Shown: positions 8,398 through 20,657 of the stretch, piece after piece
Layout of the letters: each line of letters begins with the position of its first letter
Position numbering within the stretch: position 1 is the stretch's first letter
Source of the DNA: Telmatactis stephensoni
Taxonomy: Eukaryota > Cnidaria > Anthozoa > Actiniaria > Isophelliidae
Assembly: GCA_029948255.1 (NCBI GenBank)
Contig: JALIZF010001687.1
Span: 1-64,000, forward strand
Direction: 5' to 3'
Length of the DNA stretch: 64,000 bases
Notes under the pieces: generated by a model
What the model was told of the DNA's origin: nothing
Database searches by the model: none
Seen by the model: the letters and a program-made list of their open reading frames with translations, nothing else
Program-made: the position numbers and the translations under genes

Positions 8398-11300
8398 ATG
8401 AGCGTCTCTATGAATTGTTCGTTTGGTTTGGAAGGTTCTCTTTGTGGTCCATTTGGGGGCAATTCTACAATTTTGCCACTGATAAAATGCGAAGAAGATA
8501 TGACTTCCCACCTGATTAGTCTCGGCGTAAGTTCTAAACGTGGTCGTCGTAGTAATCCATCACTAAGTGAATCAAACTTGATTTTGAATCGTGTTGGTCT
8601 TTTTGGAATTGATTCGCAAAGGATTGGAGCAATGACAATTTGCCCGAAACACAGACGAGAGCTGACGATCGACTGGCCTGGACGAAAAAGTAGTACCTGT
8701 AGTCATCCATCTCACAAAGGCCAAAGAAAGCAGTTAAAGAATGCTCGACGAATAAATCAATCAATGTCTGAGGAAATATTTGCTCGCCATCAAACATCTG
8801 TACCTATTGGCTCTGGTAAGTAATAAGTAGTTGTAGTTGTTGGATTTCATTCTGTACAGACATTTGTACACTTGACAAATCACACAGGGATCCCAACAGC
8901 TTGTCACCTCACATCTGAAATTCTGACTGATATCGTCCCGGTCAAATCCATCATCAAAAATATCATTAATAATAATGATGATCAGATGATGATGATATCA
9001 AAATAATTAAACAATTATTATGTTAATTAATTTAATGATAATTAAACAACGAATGATAGAATGCAAGGTAAAAAATGTGATGTTATAACATCACAGCTTA
9101 TAAACCGCATTCTAACTGTGGGTTCTAGATCGACAAAAACCAATCTCGACCACCGATTAGACAACTACGTGCGAGAATATTTAGCAATAAGTGAAGGATC
9201 TAATATACTTTGTCATTTTAGCTATTTGTGCAAGTTGTCGAACTTCCCACTACAAAGCTAGAAATATTATCGACCAAGTTGCTCGTTCCGACATGCGTCA
9301 AGAGGTAAAATGATGCTTCTATGTTTGTGCTTTTCTGTCTGTTATTTTGATGCTGTTTTCTCAGTGCCTTTTGCGATTTAGTTGTTGTAGCTTTGGAAGT
9401 CACAGTGACAGCTCTATTTGAATTTATGTATATTTTACTTTTTTATGATGAACAGACTATTATGGAAGAAATACCGTCTACCAGTGGTATTCAACTGGAA
9501 GCTGCTTCTTGTGAAGCTTCTTCAACAATGATGGGCGAGACCGAATCATCTATGTCCTCTCAGTCATCGCAAGGTTCAGCCAATATTGCAACTGAAACTG
9601 GTGGTGGAACCGATACAATGTCCTCCCAATCATCCCAGAGTACAGTTCCAGAAAGAGAAGTTAGTATCTGGTTGGATGAAAAAGAAGAACAACAAGCTAA
9701 ACGACAAGCGCTCAATGATGGTGTCAGTAACTTGACAGACGGTCGTATTAGTCCATTACAGTCTACTCTCAATACTGAATGGGAGGATATCTCTTCCACA
9801 CAACAAAAATATTACATAAGAAAGGCAAGAGAAATATTTGCTGCCACGCTTTCAGTTATTAGTCCTGGTCAAGAAAACGCGCTCTGGGAGTCACTCCGCC
9901 GAGAACCCATCATAGAGAGTGAAGGTACTGATGGAACAAACCGGAAGTATTTTGATGTCAGGTCAGATCTGATTGATGCTTTAATTGAGGCCCACCACCA
10001 GGCACAGACATGGCAGACGAAAAGGCAAATTTTATCCCTTTTTGCAAATGATTTTAGCAGATTAGAGCTACAGAGAATGATACCTGGTTTGTCAAAATGG
10101 AGAATTGACCAAGCGCGCAGTCATGCAACCCAATTAGGAAAAGGCCAGCCAGTCTTAGAGAAGCCAATATATCGAGCAAGAATCGACAACGTCAAGGTTG
10201 ATCACTTTTTAGATTACATTTCAAGACCGGAATTGTTACAAGATGTGGCGTTTGGAACTAAAACAATGACGCTCGACTCTGGTGAGCGTATCACAATCCC
10301 AGCTGTTGTAAGAACATTGATTCCTTCTCGAATCATTGAACAATATATGTGTTATTGTAAGCAGGAGCAATTTGAACCAGCTGCTGAAAGATCCTTATAT
10401 AGAATCCTTGATGTTTGTAGCGCGTCTATGCAAAAGTCATTACAAGGACTAGATAACGTGACGGCAGAGGGAACAGAGGCCATAGACCATTTAGTTAAAA
10501 TGATCGAGACTTTGGTCGAAAACGGAGCCGAGGAAACGTGGGGAACGACAGCTAAACGACAAGTTAAAGAAGTAAAAAGGTATTTCAAAACTGACTTCAA
10601 AGCGCATATGAGTCGAGACGAACACTGCGCAGACCATTGTACAAACTACTCCCTCAGTGATCCAAAGAACAGTGAATTCAAAAGTGAGTGTAAGCACAAG
10701 CATGACGTTGAATGCGAACGATGCACATCTATTGGACAAGTTCTAAACGAGATTAAAGACAAGATCAACACAATTGACATCAACGAAGAACAACGAAGTA
10801 GAATCAAGTTTGATTACAATCAATACGAAGTGGCTATTAATGCATGGAAAGCACATTTAGTGCGAACTGTGTTGCAGGAAGAAGCAAAGCAAGATGCACT
10901 TGGTAAGCTTGATGATGAGACCTGCCTTATCATTGTAGACTGGGCGATGAAATTTCTCCCTCTCAAATACAGAGAAAATATGAGTGAATTCTTCGGCAAA
11001 CGAGGACTCAGCTGGCATGTGAGTGCAGTTATTACTAAGAAAGATGACCGTTTGGAAGTAGAGTGCTTCGTTCATGTCTTTAATTCTTGCACCCAGAACA
11101 ACTACGCGGTTGCATCGATATTTCAGCATCTCTTTGAAACCATCAAAGCAGAGTATCCAAGCATCAGCAAAGCATTTTTAAGATCAGACAATGCAGGATG
11201 CTACCACAATGGTCCCCTACTACTATGTCTTCCAGAAATAGGGAAAATCGCTGGCGTGAAACCGATTCGCTACGACTTTTCAGAGCCACAAGCAGGAAAA

Positions 11301-12522
11301 GATATCTGCGATCGCAAGACAGCTCCTATGAAAGCCCACATAAGACGATTTATATCATCATAACGAGAATAACGACGTGAGAACAGCGGAAGATATGAAA
11401 AGAGCACTTGAGTCTCATGGTGGGCTACGAGGATGTCGTGTTGCTGTCGTCGAGATTGACGCTTCTAAAGATCTTCACGAAGGCAATAAGATACCAGACA
11501 TCAGTTTGCTGTATAATGTCAAGTACGAAGATAACGGAATACTCCTATGGAAAGCCTATGGCATTGGCGCTGGTAAACCCCTTTCCTACAAAGATCTGCA
11601 AGCCCAACCACAAGACATTGCAAGATTGATTGACAAGCAGCCTTTTGGACCTCGTCAAAAAGAACGTGGTGCCATAGGTCAGGCAGGTACTTCCCAATCA
11701 GAAATTTTTTCTTGCAGCGAGACCTCATGCATCCTGACATTCAAATCAGAAAAAGAAGCACAAGCCCACATGGATTCTGGAAAACACGTCAAAGAGTTGG
11801 AGTCTGTTTCCCTTTACGACTCAATTAGAATGAAATGGGCTCAACGTGTAACAGGCATTAGTACTGTGGCTCAGCAGGCATCAGCAGCCGTACGCGTCGG
11901 GCCAGAAGAATCCAGTGTTTCAGAAACAACTCATACTTGCAGCATGGGATGGGCACTCAAGACCCCAAAGAAAAGACCCCGCCTAGGAGAAAAAGTCAAA
12001 GCATACTTAATTGAGAAATTTGAAGCAGGCGAAAGAAGTGGAACAAAGGCAGATCCTTTGTCGGTATCTAATGAAATGAAATTCAAGAAAGATGAAAACG
12101 GCCAATTGGTGTTTCAGCCTGAGGAATGGAAAACAGCCCAAACAATCAAAAGCTTCTTTTCAAGATACAAAGCCAAGATGCGACAGCAGCAAATCAACCA
12201 GCCGAGAGACATGGCAAGTTCTCCACCTGAGATGGAAGAGATATCAGAAGACGATATTGAAGCACTAGAGTCAGAAACGGCCCAACAAGACTTGCGGTTA
12301 GCAGTTTACAACGGCTTAAAACAACCCGAGCATCCTATTGAAGTCAGTGACTATGACATTTGTAAGCTTGCAAATGAAGGTAGACTGAAGACTTTGAAAC
12401 TGCACGAACTTCAAGTCATCTGTGCCACCATTGGGTTAACAATTGTAGGATCCCAAGCAAGAAAAAAATCCTTTATAGAACCCTTAGAGGAACTGGTGAG
12501 GAAATGCACATGCAACAATTAA
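8398..12522 (+). CDS. DDE-type transposase of the TTAA element, three exons, one frameshift
   Basis: Exon 1 is 8398-8815 (CPKHR...C motif, donor TCTG|gtaagt). Exon 2 is 9222-9304 (acceptor TTTTAG; CASCRTSHY continues the cysteine motif; donor GAG|gtaaaa). Exon 3 starts at 9456 (acceptor GAACAG). Phases 1 and 0 match across both introns. Exon 3 holds a likely catalytic triad: Asp in VDWAMKF (codon 10938), Asp in SDNAGCYH (11187) and Glu in DFSEPQAGKD (11283). A stop at 11361 ends that frame; the following 381-codon frame begins within a shared 17 nt window (11344-11360) and continues the protein in +1. It carries a C2H2 finger (CSETSC...HMDSGKH), a basic region and a C-terminal SAP-like helix pair near 12355-12510. 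Either one base was lost or gained, or a ribosomal shift is used. The rest is open, so the copy is nearly intact. The superfamily (Sola3 or Kolobok) is inferred. Confidence 0.8.
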
Positions 12523-13756
12523 TGCTTCAGTTACAGAAATGTTTTTACATAAATCTCCTTAAAAAAGTACGTTCGAAACCACAAAGCATTTAAAAAACCG
12601 AAACAGATTTATACAACAAACAGTTATTCTTTAGGGATAATTATTTTTCATATTCAAGCATTGAGCGCTAAAAATATTTACTAGTTGAAAAATGATTTAT
12701 GCTCAAGGCCAAAGTAAACTCTTTCAGCAAATTTTTTAAACTTAAAAGTTGTTTGTAAGTGTTTTTGGTTAACGTTGAGAGAAAATACCTTCAAAATGAG
12801 GTTCAGGCCTTCAGTCGCTCATTTGCCATATGTTTTTGGCGCTTCTGGCTATTATTTAAGGAATATAAAACGCGCGCGAATGTCTCTGTACTGTGATATA
12901 AACACGATGGAAGATGTAGAGCAAGAGAAAAGCAAGCTTAGGAACACGAAGCGTAGTCGAGTGTTTCTCTTGCTTTTCGAGTGCTCTACATCTTCCAGAG
13001 TGTTTCTATCACAGTACAGAGACGTAAGCGATCGTTTTATATTGCTTTTATAAAATATTTTCGACGTTTTTTGAGCGAACCATGTCTCTGTCCTCTGATA
13101 TAAACATGGTAGCCAGCCAATCAGTGCGCGCGTTATATCTCAAATATTTTATAATGCTCGATATTAACGTAAAAAGGGCGGGAACCCCACGCCCTCCCGT
13201 CTCCACGGTCCCTGGTTGAGCTGAGACTATCAGAGAATTAAGGCTGTTTTTCAAGATATGATAGTAGTTAATGAAGTGTTTTGATATATCACGGCTAGTC
13301 AAACAAAAACAAACGGGCTATTAATGACTCGAACTCTAGTCTCATCTCTTTGGTTTATTCATACTTGAGCATTAAGAAGATTCACCTTGCGAGATATTTG
13401 TTGTCTAGCTAGAAGGAAATATATAGCTATGAGGTCGATTTTGACGAAAAACATATAGTAAACGTATTGTTCGTTTATTCCTTTAAAGGAAGAGGCTATA
13501 GCGACTTTAAGAAAGTTTATGTTTTTGAAAAAATATAATAAGCAATAACTTACATTTTATTCTCTAAAATTTATTCGATTGTTTCAAACAAAATCTGTTA
13601 TTTCCATGAAAGTGGATTTCTGCGGTAGTACAAAATTCATCAGATCAGTTGACTGTCAGATAATTTTGTCAACGTCATGTCTCAGTAGCTATAGCTCTCC
13701 ACAAGAGGCTTAAACAAAAAGTCTATCTTCATTAGTTATAATCCTAGCTATTAAAT
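12523..13756. other. Non-coding 3' part of the TTAA element
   Basis: No gene. Contains the inverted and dispersed repeat at 12860-13150; the remainder is A+T-rich without supported features. Confidence 0.5.
12860..13150. repeat. Dispersed repeat with internal hairpin, inside the TTAA element
   Basis: TCTCTGTACTGTGATA... near 12882 is inverted at 12990-13020 (TATCACAGTACAGAGA), with GGAAGATGTAGAGCA mirrored as TGCTCTACATCTTCC. The right part (12980-13150) is nearly repeated at 48885-49070, outside this transposon, so it is a separate repeat that inserted here. Confidence 0.7.
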
Positions 13757-14557
13757 TGATTTTTGACTCATGCGTGACACAAGTCACGTCATTAATGATT
13801 GTTTACATAAGAATATTACAATATAACAAAACAGCCCGTAATACAGGCTGTTTATTAAAGCTGCAAATCCTATAAAGGGAATAGATTAGACTTCTGAAAC
13901 ATCTATTTAGCACACAGAGGATTTCATAATGATCAAGGATACGATTTATCAGACAATAGCGACATGTACATATTATTCAAGGCGCCAATTTGGCGGAAAA
14001 TTAATAAGTCACGCAAGGCAAATTGTAGGATTTTGATCGCTTACTGCGTTACAGCAATAAAAGTTGCCAATCATGAGTTTGCTTTAATTTGATAAGAAAC
14101 CCCCAAATAATTATAAAATCGAAGAAACTTTGAAATAAACTGCCGCACTTTTGAGAAACGGCTTTGTAAAATTGACCAAAATTTCACGATCGACGAAAGT
14201 ACATCAACCGTACGATGTTTGACGGACCTCTGAAAACTAGTAATTTTACGAAAGGAATTTCTTTTACCACGAATGTCTAGGCAGATGCATGTTAGACCAT
14301 GGAAAAATAATAGAATTTGTGTTCATATTGCTTAGAAACTTTTCTGAGCTCTAAAAGTTGGTCTTCAATTCATGCATTGCGAAGGCTTTTTCGGGGTCAA
14401 AACTGAGGGGGGTGGTCATCTCGCAAACTAAAAGGCCGTTTACGCTCATATTTTACCATTCTCATTTATATCTAAAGCCTATTAAATGATATTAATTTGG
14501 AGGCGATCGGCCGACCCCCATCTTTTGATCCTGCCCGGTTTTCTCAGTCAATGACTC
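13757..14557 (-). repeat. Right terminal inverted repeat of the TTAA element
   Basis: Inverse of the left arm with only scattered differences. Ends AATGACTC before TTAA. Confidence 0.85.
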
Positions 14558-14561
14558 TTAA

Positions 14562-14758
14562 AAAATTACTTTGATTACTAAGAGTCATACAGATTTTGTG
14601 GCTCAAAATTACTTTTGGCTGGAGCATTTTCAAACCATTTTAATTTTCCATTGTTCCATATTCTAATGAATATAACACAGTGGCAGTAAACATTATTCAT
14701 ACCAGTTTGAAAGAATTTTCCAACCAAAAACATTTCAAACCACAACGGATATATACAT
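14562..14758 (-). other. Short spacer with an unrecognised minus-strand open frame
   Basis: Lies between the TTAA element and the tandem array. A minus-strand frame (14775-14578) ends NFEPQNLYDS and contains VYCHCVIFIRIW. It might be a remnant exon of the gene interrupted by the TTAA element, but there is no splice support, so no function is given. Confidence 0.2.
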
Positions 14759-15876
14759 ATGAGGGGTGACAACACAAAAGGGGTCTTGTCTACTAAGACC
14801 CCTTTGATGTACCATCTTTCAGATTTGCCGCTTTAACAGCAATCTTTAGGGTTTTTTTGGTCATTTCTCGGCGAAGATAGGAGAGAGAACAACAACAACA
14901 ACAACGAAACTCTCAAAAGAGGGGGGGACAGAGAGAAAAGAAAGAAAAATGAACAGAAAAACTGCAGAGCGCGCTTGGGTGAGAGAGAAGGTAAGAAGGA
15001 AAAACAAAACAGAAAACAAAGACAATAATTGTTCGGATTTCTTTTGCCAATTAGTGGGAACCAAAAACAAACTTAAAAAAAGAAATAACTAACAAATGAG
15101 AAAGAGAAAAGAAAGAAAAACAGAAAAAATGTGTTTGTGAAACAGAAAAGAGAGAAGAAAAAGAAAAAAAAAACGGGAAAGAGAAACAATAGTTGTCAAG
15201 GTAACTGTCAATTTGGTGCTGTTCTAGAAGACTGAAGGCTCACTTATCCAGTGACGCCTGACGAATTCTAGGGTTTACGTTCGGTGAGCGTACTGATCGT
15301 GGCCTGAATTCAGCTTCTAAGTGCTTTTTCGAGTCATTTTGTAGCACAGAAGTCGCTTGACTTGCATCATTAAGCAAGGAAAGACGGCGGAGACAAACTC
15401 CTGGAAGAACTCAGGAGTGGGAAGCGACTTTACGAAGAACGAGTCACAGTAATTACGGCGACAAGGTTCAACTGTGATCTCCGGAGTATTGAGGCTTCTC
15501 TGGTCGTTCTGTGATGCATCCCCCAAGCCAACAAGGCCATTTCGGCGAGTTTTGAACTGTAAAGAAGGCAATCGGTGCCGTCTGGGACCTGTTAGCGAGG
15601 GGGGCTCGGCACTTATAAGAAATTTCTAAGACTAAGAGTAGGGGATGGGTGCTGTCCAATTTTTCATGGATGCCCATAATCCTTTTCTTCCGCTGTATCT
15701 GATCCAGCGGAAGAAATGCATTATGGGATGCATGTTTGGACGCGTACAGTGTTTTTCCTTGGACCAGCTATGGTTGTAGCGCTGAGAATGCCAAAACGGG
15801 GTCGACTTGCGCACCGTGCGTTACAGCCTATCTTATGGTCAACCTTTAAGACCCCTTTTGTGTTGTCATTCCTCAT
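14759..15876. mobile_element. T element, copy 1
   Basis: The terminal inverted repeat is ATGAGGRRTGWCAACACAAA followed by AGGGGTCTT; its inverse ends the unit (AAGACCCCTTTTGTGTTG...CCTCAT). The interior is purine-rich (AAC repeats, G run, GAAAGA tracts) and then a mixed region with a strong hairpin. It looks like a non-autonomous DNA transposon. No clear target duplication at the array edges. Confidence 0.75.
15665..15733. repeat. Hairpin within each T element
   Basis: CTTTTCTTCCGCTG pairs with CAGCGGAAGAAATG around a nine-base loop, extended by CATGGATGCCCATAAT pairing with ATTATGGGATGCATG. Present in all five T copies at the same offset. Confidence 0.7.
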
Positions 15877-16685
15877 GTTGTATACTTTAATTCGCCGTTT
15901 CCTTGGCATTCTCTCTAGATCGACACAAAATCACCGAATGTCTCATACCTTGCATTAATGCTGCAAAACACAGGCCTCTAGATCAACTCAAAATCACCGA
16001 ATGTCTCATACTTTGCATTCATGCTGCAAAACACAGGCTGTGATCGCCCTTTAGCTCGAGAATCGGTCATCTTGGTTGGTTATAGTAACAATAATTGTTG
16101 TATACTTTAATTCGCCGTTTCCTTGGCATTCTCTCTAGATCGACACAAAATCACCGAATGTCTCATACCTTGCATTAATGCTGCAAAACACAGGCCGTGA
16201 TCGCCTTTTAGCTCGAGAATCGGTCATCTTGGTTGGTTATAGTAGCCTTGTACACTTAATTTGGCGTTTCCTTGGAACTCTCTCTAGATCAACTCAAAAT
16301 CACCGAATGTCTCATACTTTGCATTCATGCTGCAAAACACAGGCTGTGATCGCCCTTTAGCTCGAGAATCGGTCATCTTGGTTGGTTATAGTAACAATAA
16401 TTGTTGTATACTTTAATTCGCCGTTTCCTTGGCATTCTCTCTAGATCGACACAAAATCACCGAATGTCTCATACCTCTTTTAGCTCGAGAATCGGTCATC
16501 TTGGTTGGTTATAGTAGCCTTGTACACTTAATTTGGCGTTTCCTTGGAACTCTCTCTAGATCAACTCAAAATCACCGAATGTCTCATACTTTGCATTCAT
16601 GCTGCAAAACACAGGCTGTGATCGCCCTTTAGCTCGAGAATCGGTCATCTGAGAATCGGTCATCTTGGTTGGTTATAGTAACAAT
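15877..16685. repeat. Rearranged first spacer: satellite monomers with two T-less joints
   Basis: Contains three spacer starts (GTTGTATACTTTAATTCGCC at 15877, 16097 and 16403). At the last two the spacer end AGTAACAAT is joined to the next start through AATT (16093-16096 and 16399-16402), where other spacer boundaries carry a T element. Also has internal deletions and a short duplication near 16645-16680. Confidence 0.75.
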
Positions 16686-17809
16686 ATGAGGGGTGTCAAC
16701 ACAAAAGGGGTCTTGTCTACTAAGACCCCTTTGATGTACCATCTTTCAGATTTGCTGCTTTAACAGCAATCTTTAGGGGTTTTTTGGTCATTTCTCGGCG
16801 AAGATAGGAGAGAGAACAACAACAACAACAACGAAACTCTCAAAAGAGGGGGGGGGGGGACAGAGAGAAAAGAAAGAAAAATGAACAGAAAAACTGCAGA
16901 GCGCGCTTGGGTAAGAGAGAAGGTAAGAAGGAAAACAAAACAGAAAACAAAGACAATAATTGTTCGGATTTCTTTTGCCAATTAGTGGGAACCAAAAACA
17001 AACTTAAAAAAAGAAATAACTAACAAATGAGAAAGAGAAAAGAAAGAAAAACAGAAAAAATGTGTTTGTGAAACAGAAAAAGAGAGAAGAAAAAGAAAAA
17101 AAAAAACGGGAAAGAGAAACAATAGTTGTCAAGGTAACTGTCAATTTGGTGCTGTTCTAGAAGACTGAAGGCTCACTTATCCAGTGACGCCTGACGAATT
17201 CTAGGGTTTACGTTCGGTGAGCGTACTGATCGTGGCCTGAATTCAGCTTCTAAGTGCTTTTTCGAGTCATTTTGTAGCACAGAAGTCGCTTGACTTGCAT
17301 CATTAAGCAAGGAAAGACGGCGGAGACAAACTCCTGGAAGAACTCAGGAGTGGGAAGCGACTTTACGAAGAACGAGTCACAGTAATTACGGCGACAAGGT
17401 TCAACTGTGATCTCCGGAGTATTGAGGCTTCTCTGGTCGTTCTGTGATGCATCCCCCAAGCCAACAAGGCCATTTCGGCGAGTTTTGAACTGTAAAGAAG
17501 GCAATCGGTGCCGTCTGGGACCTGTTAGCGAGGGGGGCTCGGCACTTATAAGAAATTTCTAAGACTAAGAGTAGGGGATGGGTGCTGTCCAATTTTTCAT
17601 GGATGCCCATAATCCTTTTCTTCCGCTGTATCTGATCCAGCGGAAGAAATGCATTATGGGATGCATGTTTGGACGCGTACAGTGTTTTTCCTTGGACCAG
17701 CTATGGTTGTAGCGCTGAGAATGCCAAAACGGGGTCGACTTGCGCACCGTGCGTTACAGCCTATCTTATGGTCAACCTTTAAGACCCCTTTTGTGTTGTC
17801 ATTCCTCAT
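16686..17809. mobile_element. T element, copy 2
   Basis: Same ends and interior as copy 1, with a longer G run near 16850. Confidence 0.75.
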
Positions 17810-18111
17810 GTTGTATACTTTAATTCGCCGTTTCCTTGGCATTCTCTCTAGATCGACACAAAATCACCGAATGTCTCATACCTTGCATTAATGCTGCAAA
17901 ACACAGGCCGTGATCGCCTTTTAGCTCGAGAATCGGTCATCTTGGTTGGTTATAGTAGCCTTGTACACTTAATTTGGCGTTTCCTTGGAACTCTCTCTAG
18001 ATCAACTCAAAATCACCGAATGTCTCATACTTTGCATTCATGCTGCAAAACACAGGCTGTGATCGCCCTTTAGCTCGAGAATCGGTCATCTTGGTTGGTT
18101 ATAGTAACAAT
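17810..18111. repeat. Regular spacer: two diverged ~150 bp satellite monomers
   Basis: Two head-to-tail monomers share TTTCCTTGG, CTCTCTCTAGATC, AAAATCACCGAATGTCTCAT, CTGCAAAACACAGGC and AGCTCGAGAATCGGTCATC. The same two-monomer spacer recurs at 19234-19535 and 20658-20959. Confidence 0.85.
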
Positions 18112-19233
18112 ATGAGGGGTGTCAACACAAAAGGGGTCTTGTCTACTAAGACCCCTTTGATGTACCATCTTTCAGATTTGCCGCTTTAACAGCAATCTTT
18201 AGGGGTTTTTTGGTCATTTCTCGGCGAAGATAGGAGAGAGAACAACAACAACAACAACGAAACTCTCAAAAGAGGGGGGGGGGGACAGAGAGAAAAGAAA
18301 GAAAAATGAACAGAAAAACTGCAGAGCGCGCTTGGGTAAGAGAGAAGGTAAGAAGGAAAACAAAACAGAAAACAAAGACAATAATTGTTCGGATTTCTTT
18401 TGCCAATTAGTGGGAACCAAAAACAAACTTAAAAAAAGAAATAACTAACAAATGAGAAAGAGAAAAGAAAGAAAAACAGAAAAAATGTGTTTGTGAAACA
18501 GAAAAAGAGAGAAGAAAAAGAAAAAAAAAACGGGAAAGAGAAACAATAGTTGTCAAGGTAACTGTCAATTTGGTGCTGTTCTAGAAGACTGAAGGCTCAC
18601 TTATCCAGTGACGCCTGACGAATTCTAGGGTTTACGTTCGGTGAGCGTACTGATCGTGGCCTGAATTCAGCTTCTAAGTGCTTTTTCGAGTCATTTTGTA
18701 GCACAGAAGTCGCTTGACTTGCATCATTAAGCAAGGAAAGACGGCGGAGACAAACTCCTGGAAGAACTCAGGAGTGGGAAGCGACTTTACGAAGAACGAG
18801 TCACAGTAATTACGGCGACAAGGTTCAACTGTGATCTCCGGAGTATTGAGGCTTCTCTGGTCGTTCTGTGATGCATCCCCCAAGCCAACAAGGCCATTTC
18901 GGCGAGTTTTGAACTGTAAAGAAGGCAATCGGTGCCGTCTGGGACCTGTTAGCGAGGGGGGCTCGGCACTTATAAGAAATTTCTAAGACTAAGAGTAGGG
19001 GATGGGTGCTGTCCAATTTTTCATGGATGCCCATAATCCTTTTCTTCCGCTGTATCTGATCCAGCGGAAGAAATGCATTATGGGATGCATGTTTGGACGC
19101 GTACAGTGTTTTTCCTTGGACCAGCTATGGTTGTAGCGCTGAGAATGCCAAAACGGGGTCGACTTGCGCACCGTGCGTTACAGCCTATCTTATGGTCAAC
19201 CTTTAAGACCCCTTTTGTGTTGTCATTCCTCAT
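18112..19233. mobile_element. T element, copy 3
   Basis: Same ends and interior as copy 2; the unit period to copy 4 is 1424 bp. Confidence 0.75.
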
Positions 19234-19535
19234 GTTGTATACTTTAATTCGCCGTTTCCTTGGCATTCTCTCTAGATCGACACAAAATCACCGAATGTCT
19301 CATACCTTGCATTAATGCTGCAAAACACAGGCCGTGATCGCCTTTTAGCTCGAGAATCGGTCATCTTGGTTGGTTATAGTAGCCTTGTACACTTAATTTG
19401 GCGTTTCCTTGGAACTCTCTCTAGATCAACTCAAAATCACCGAATGTCTCATACTTTGCATTCATGCTGCAAAACACAGGCTGTGATCGCCCTTTAGCTC
19501 GAGAATCGGTCATCTTGGTTGGTTATAGTAACAAT

Positions 19536-20657
19536 ATGAGGGGTGTCAACACAAAAGGGGTCTTGTCTACTAAGACCCCTTTGATGTACCATCTTTCAGA
19601 TTTGCTGCTTTAACAGCAATCTTTAGGGGTTTTTTGGTCATTTCTCGGCGAAGATAGGAGAGAGAACAACAACAACAACAACGAAACTCTCAAAAGAGGG
19701 GGGGGGGGACAGAGAGAAAAGAAAGAAAAATGAACAGAAAAACTGCAGAGCGCGCTTGGGTAAGAGAGAAGGTAAGAAGGAAAACAAAACAGAAAACAAA
19801 GACAATAATTGTTCGGATTTCTTTTGCCAATTAGTGGGAACCAAAAACAAACTTAAAAAAAGAAATAACTAACAAATGAGAAAGAGAAAAGAAAGAAAAA
19901 CAGAAAAAATGTGTTTGTGAAACAGAAAAAGAGAGAAGAAAAAGAAAAAAAAAACGGGAAAGAGAAACAATAGTTGTCAAGGTAACTGTCAATTTGGTGC
20001 TGTTCTAGAAGACTGAAGGCTCACTTATCCAGTGACGCCTGACGAATTCTAGGGTTTACGTTCGGTGAGCGTACTGATCGTGGCCTGAATTCAGCTTCTA
20101 AGTGCTTTTTCGAGTCATTTTGTAGCACAGAAGTCGCTTGACTTGCATCATTAAGCAAGGAAAGACGGCGGAGACAAACTCCTGGAAGAACTCAGGAGTG
20201 GGAAGCGACTTTACGAAGAACGAGTCACAGTAATTACGGCGACAAGGTTCAACTGTGATCTCCGGAGTATTGAGGCTTCTCTGGTCGTTCTGTGATGCAT
20301 CCCCCAAGCCAACAAGGCCATTTCGGCGAGTTTTGAACTGTAAAGAAGGCAATCGGTGCCGTCTGGGACCTGTTAGCGAGGGGGGCTCGGCACTTATAAG
20401 AAATTTCTAAGACTAAGAGTAGGGGATGGGTGCTGTCCAATTTTTCATGGATGCCCATAATCCTTTTCTTCCGCTGTATCTGATCCAGCGGAAGAAATGC
20501 ATTATGGGATGCATGTTTGGACGCGTACAGTGTTTTTCCTTGGACCAGCTATGGTTGTAGCGCTGAGAATGCCAAAACGGGGTCGACTTGCGCACCGTGC
20601 GTTACAGCCTATCTTATGGTCAACCTTTAAGACCCCTTTTGTGTTGTCATTCCTCAT
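19536..20657. mobile_element. T element, copy 4
   Basis: Nearly identical to copy 3. Confidence 0.75.

Larger units (their letters stand above)
7344..14557. mobile_element. 7.2 kb DNA transposon with long terminal inverted repeats, TTAA target duplication
   Basis: The left end GAGTCATTGACTGAGAAAAC and its exact inverse at the right are flanked by TTAA (7340-7343 and 14558-14561). The inverted repeats run about 800 bp each (7344-8152 and 13757-14557) and are almost identical, with a small indel near 8090/13825. Inside are a multi-exon DDE transposase gene (8398-12522) and a non-coding 3' part containing a second repeat (12860-13150). TTAA duplications occur in piggyBac, Kolobok and Sola3. The protein does not look like piggyBac to me, so Kolobok or Sola3 are the candidates. 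High arm identity suggests a relatively recent insertion or gene conversion between the arms. Confidence 0.85.

Noticed and set aside
8534..8797. Minus-strand open frame opposite transposase exon 1
   Set aside because: Shadow of a well-supported exon (cysteine motif and matching splice phases on the plus strand).
15317..15571. 84-codon minus-strand open frame that recurs identically in every T unit (also at 17250, 18674, 20098, 21524)
   Set aside because: It is repeated because the whole unit is repeated. Overlapping frames on both strands are equally open, no domain or start context is evident, and the unit looks non-autonomous.
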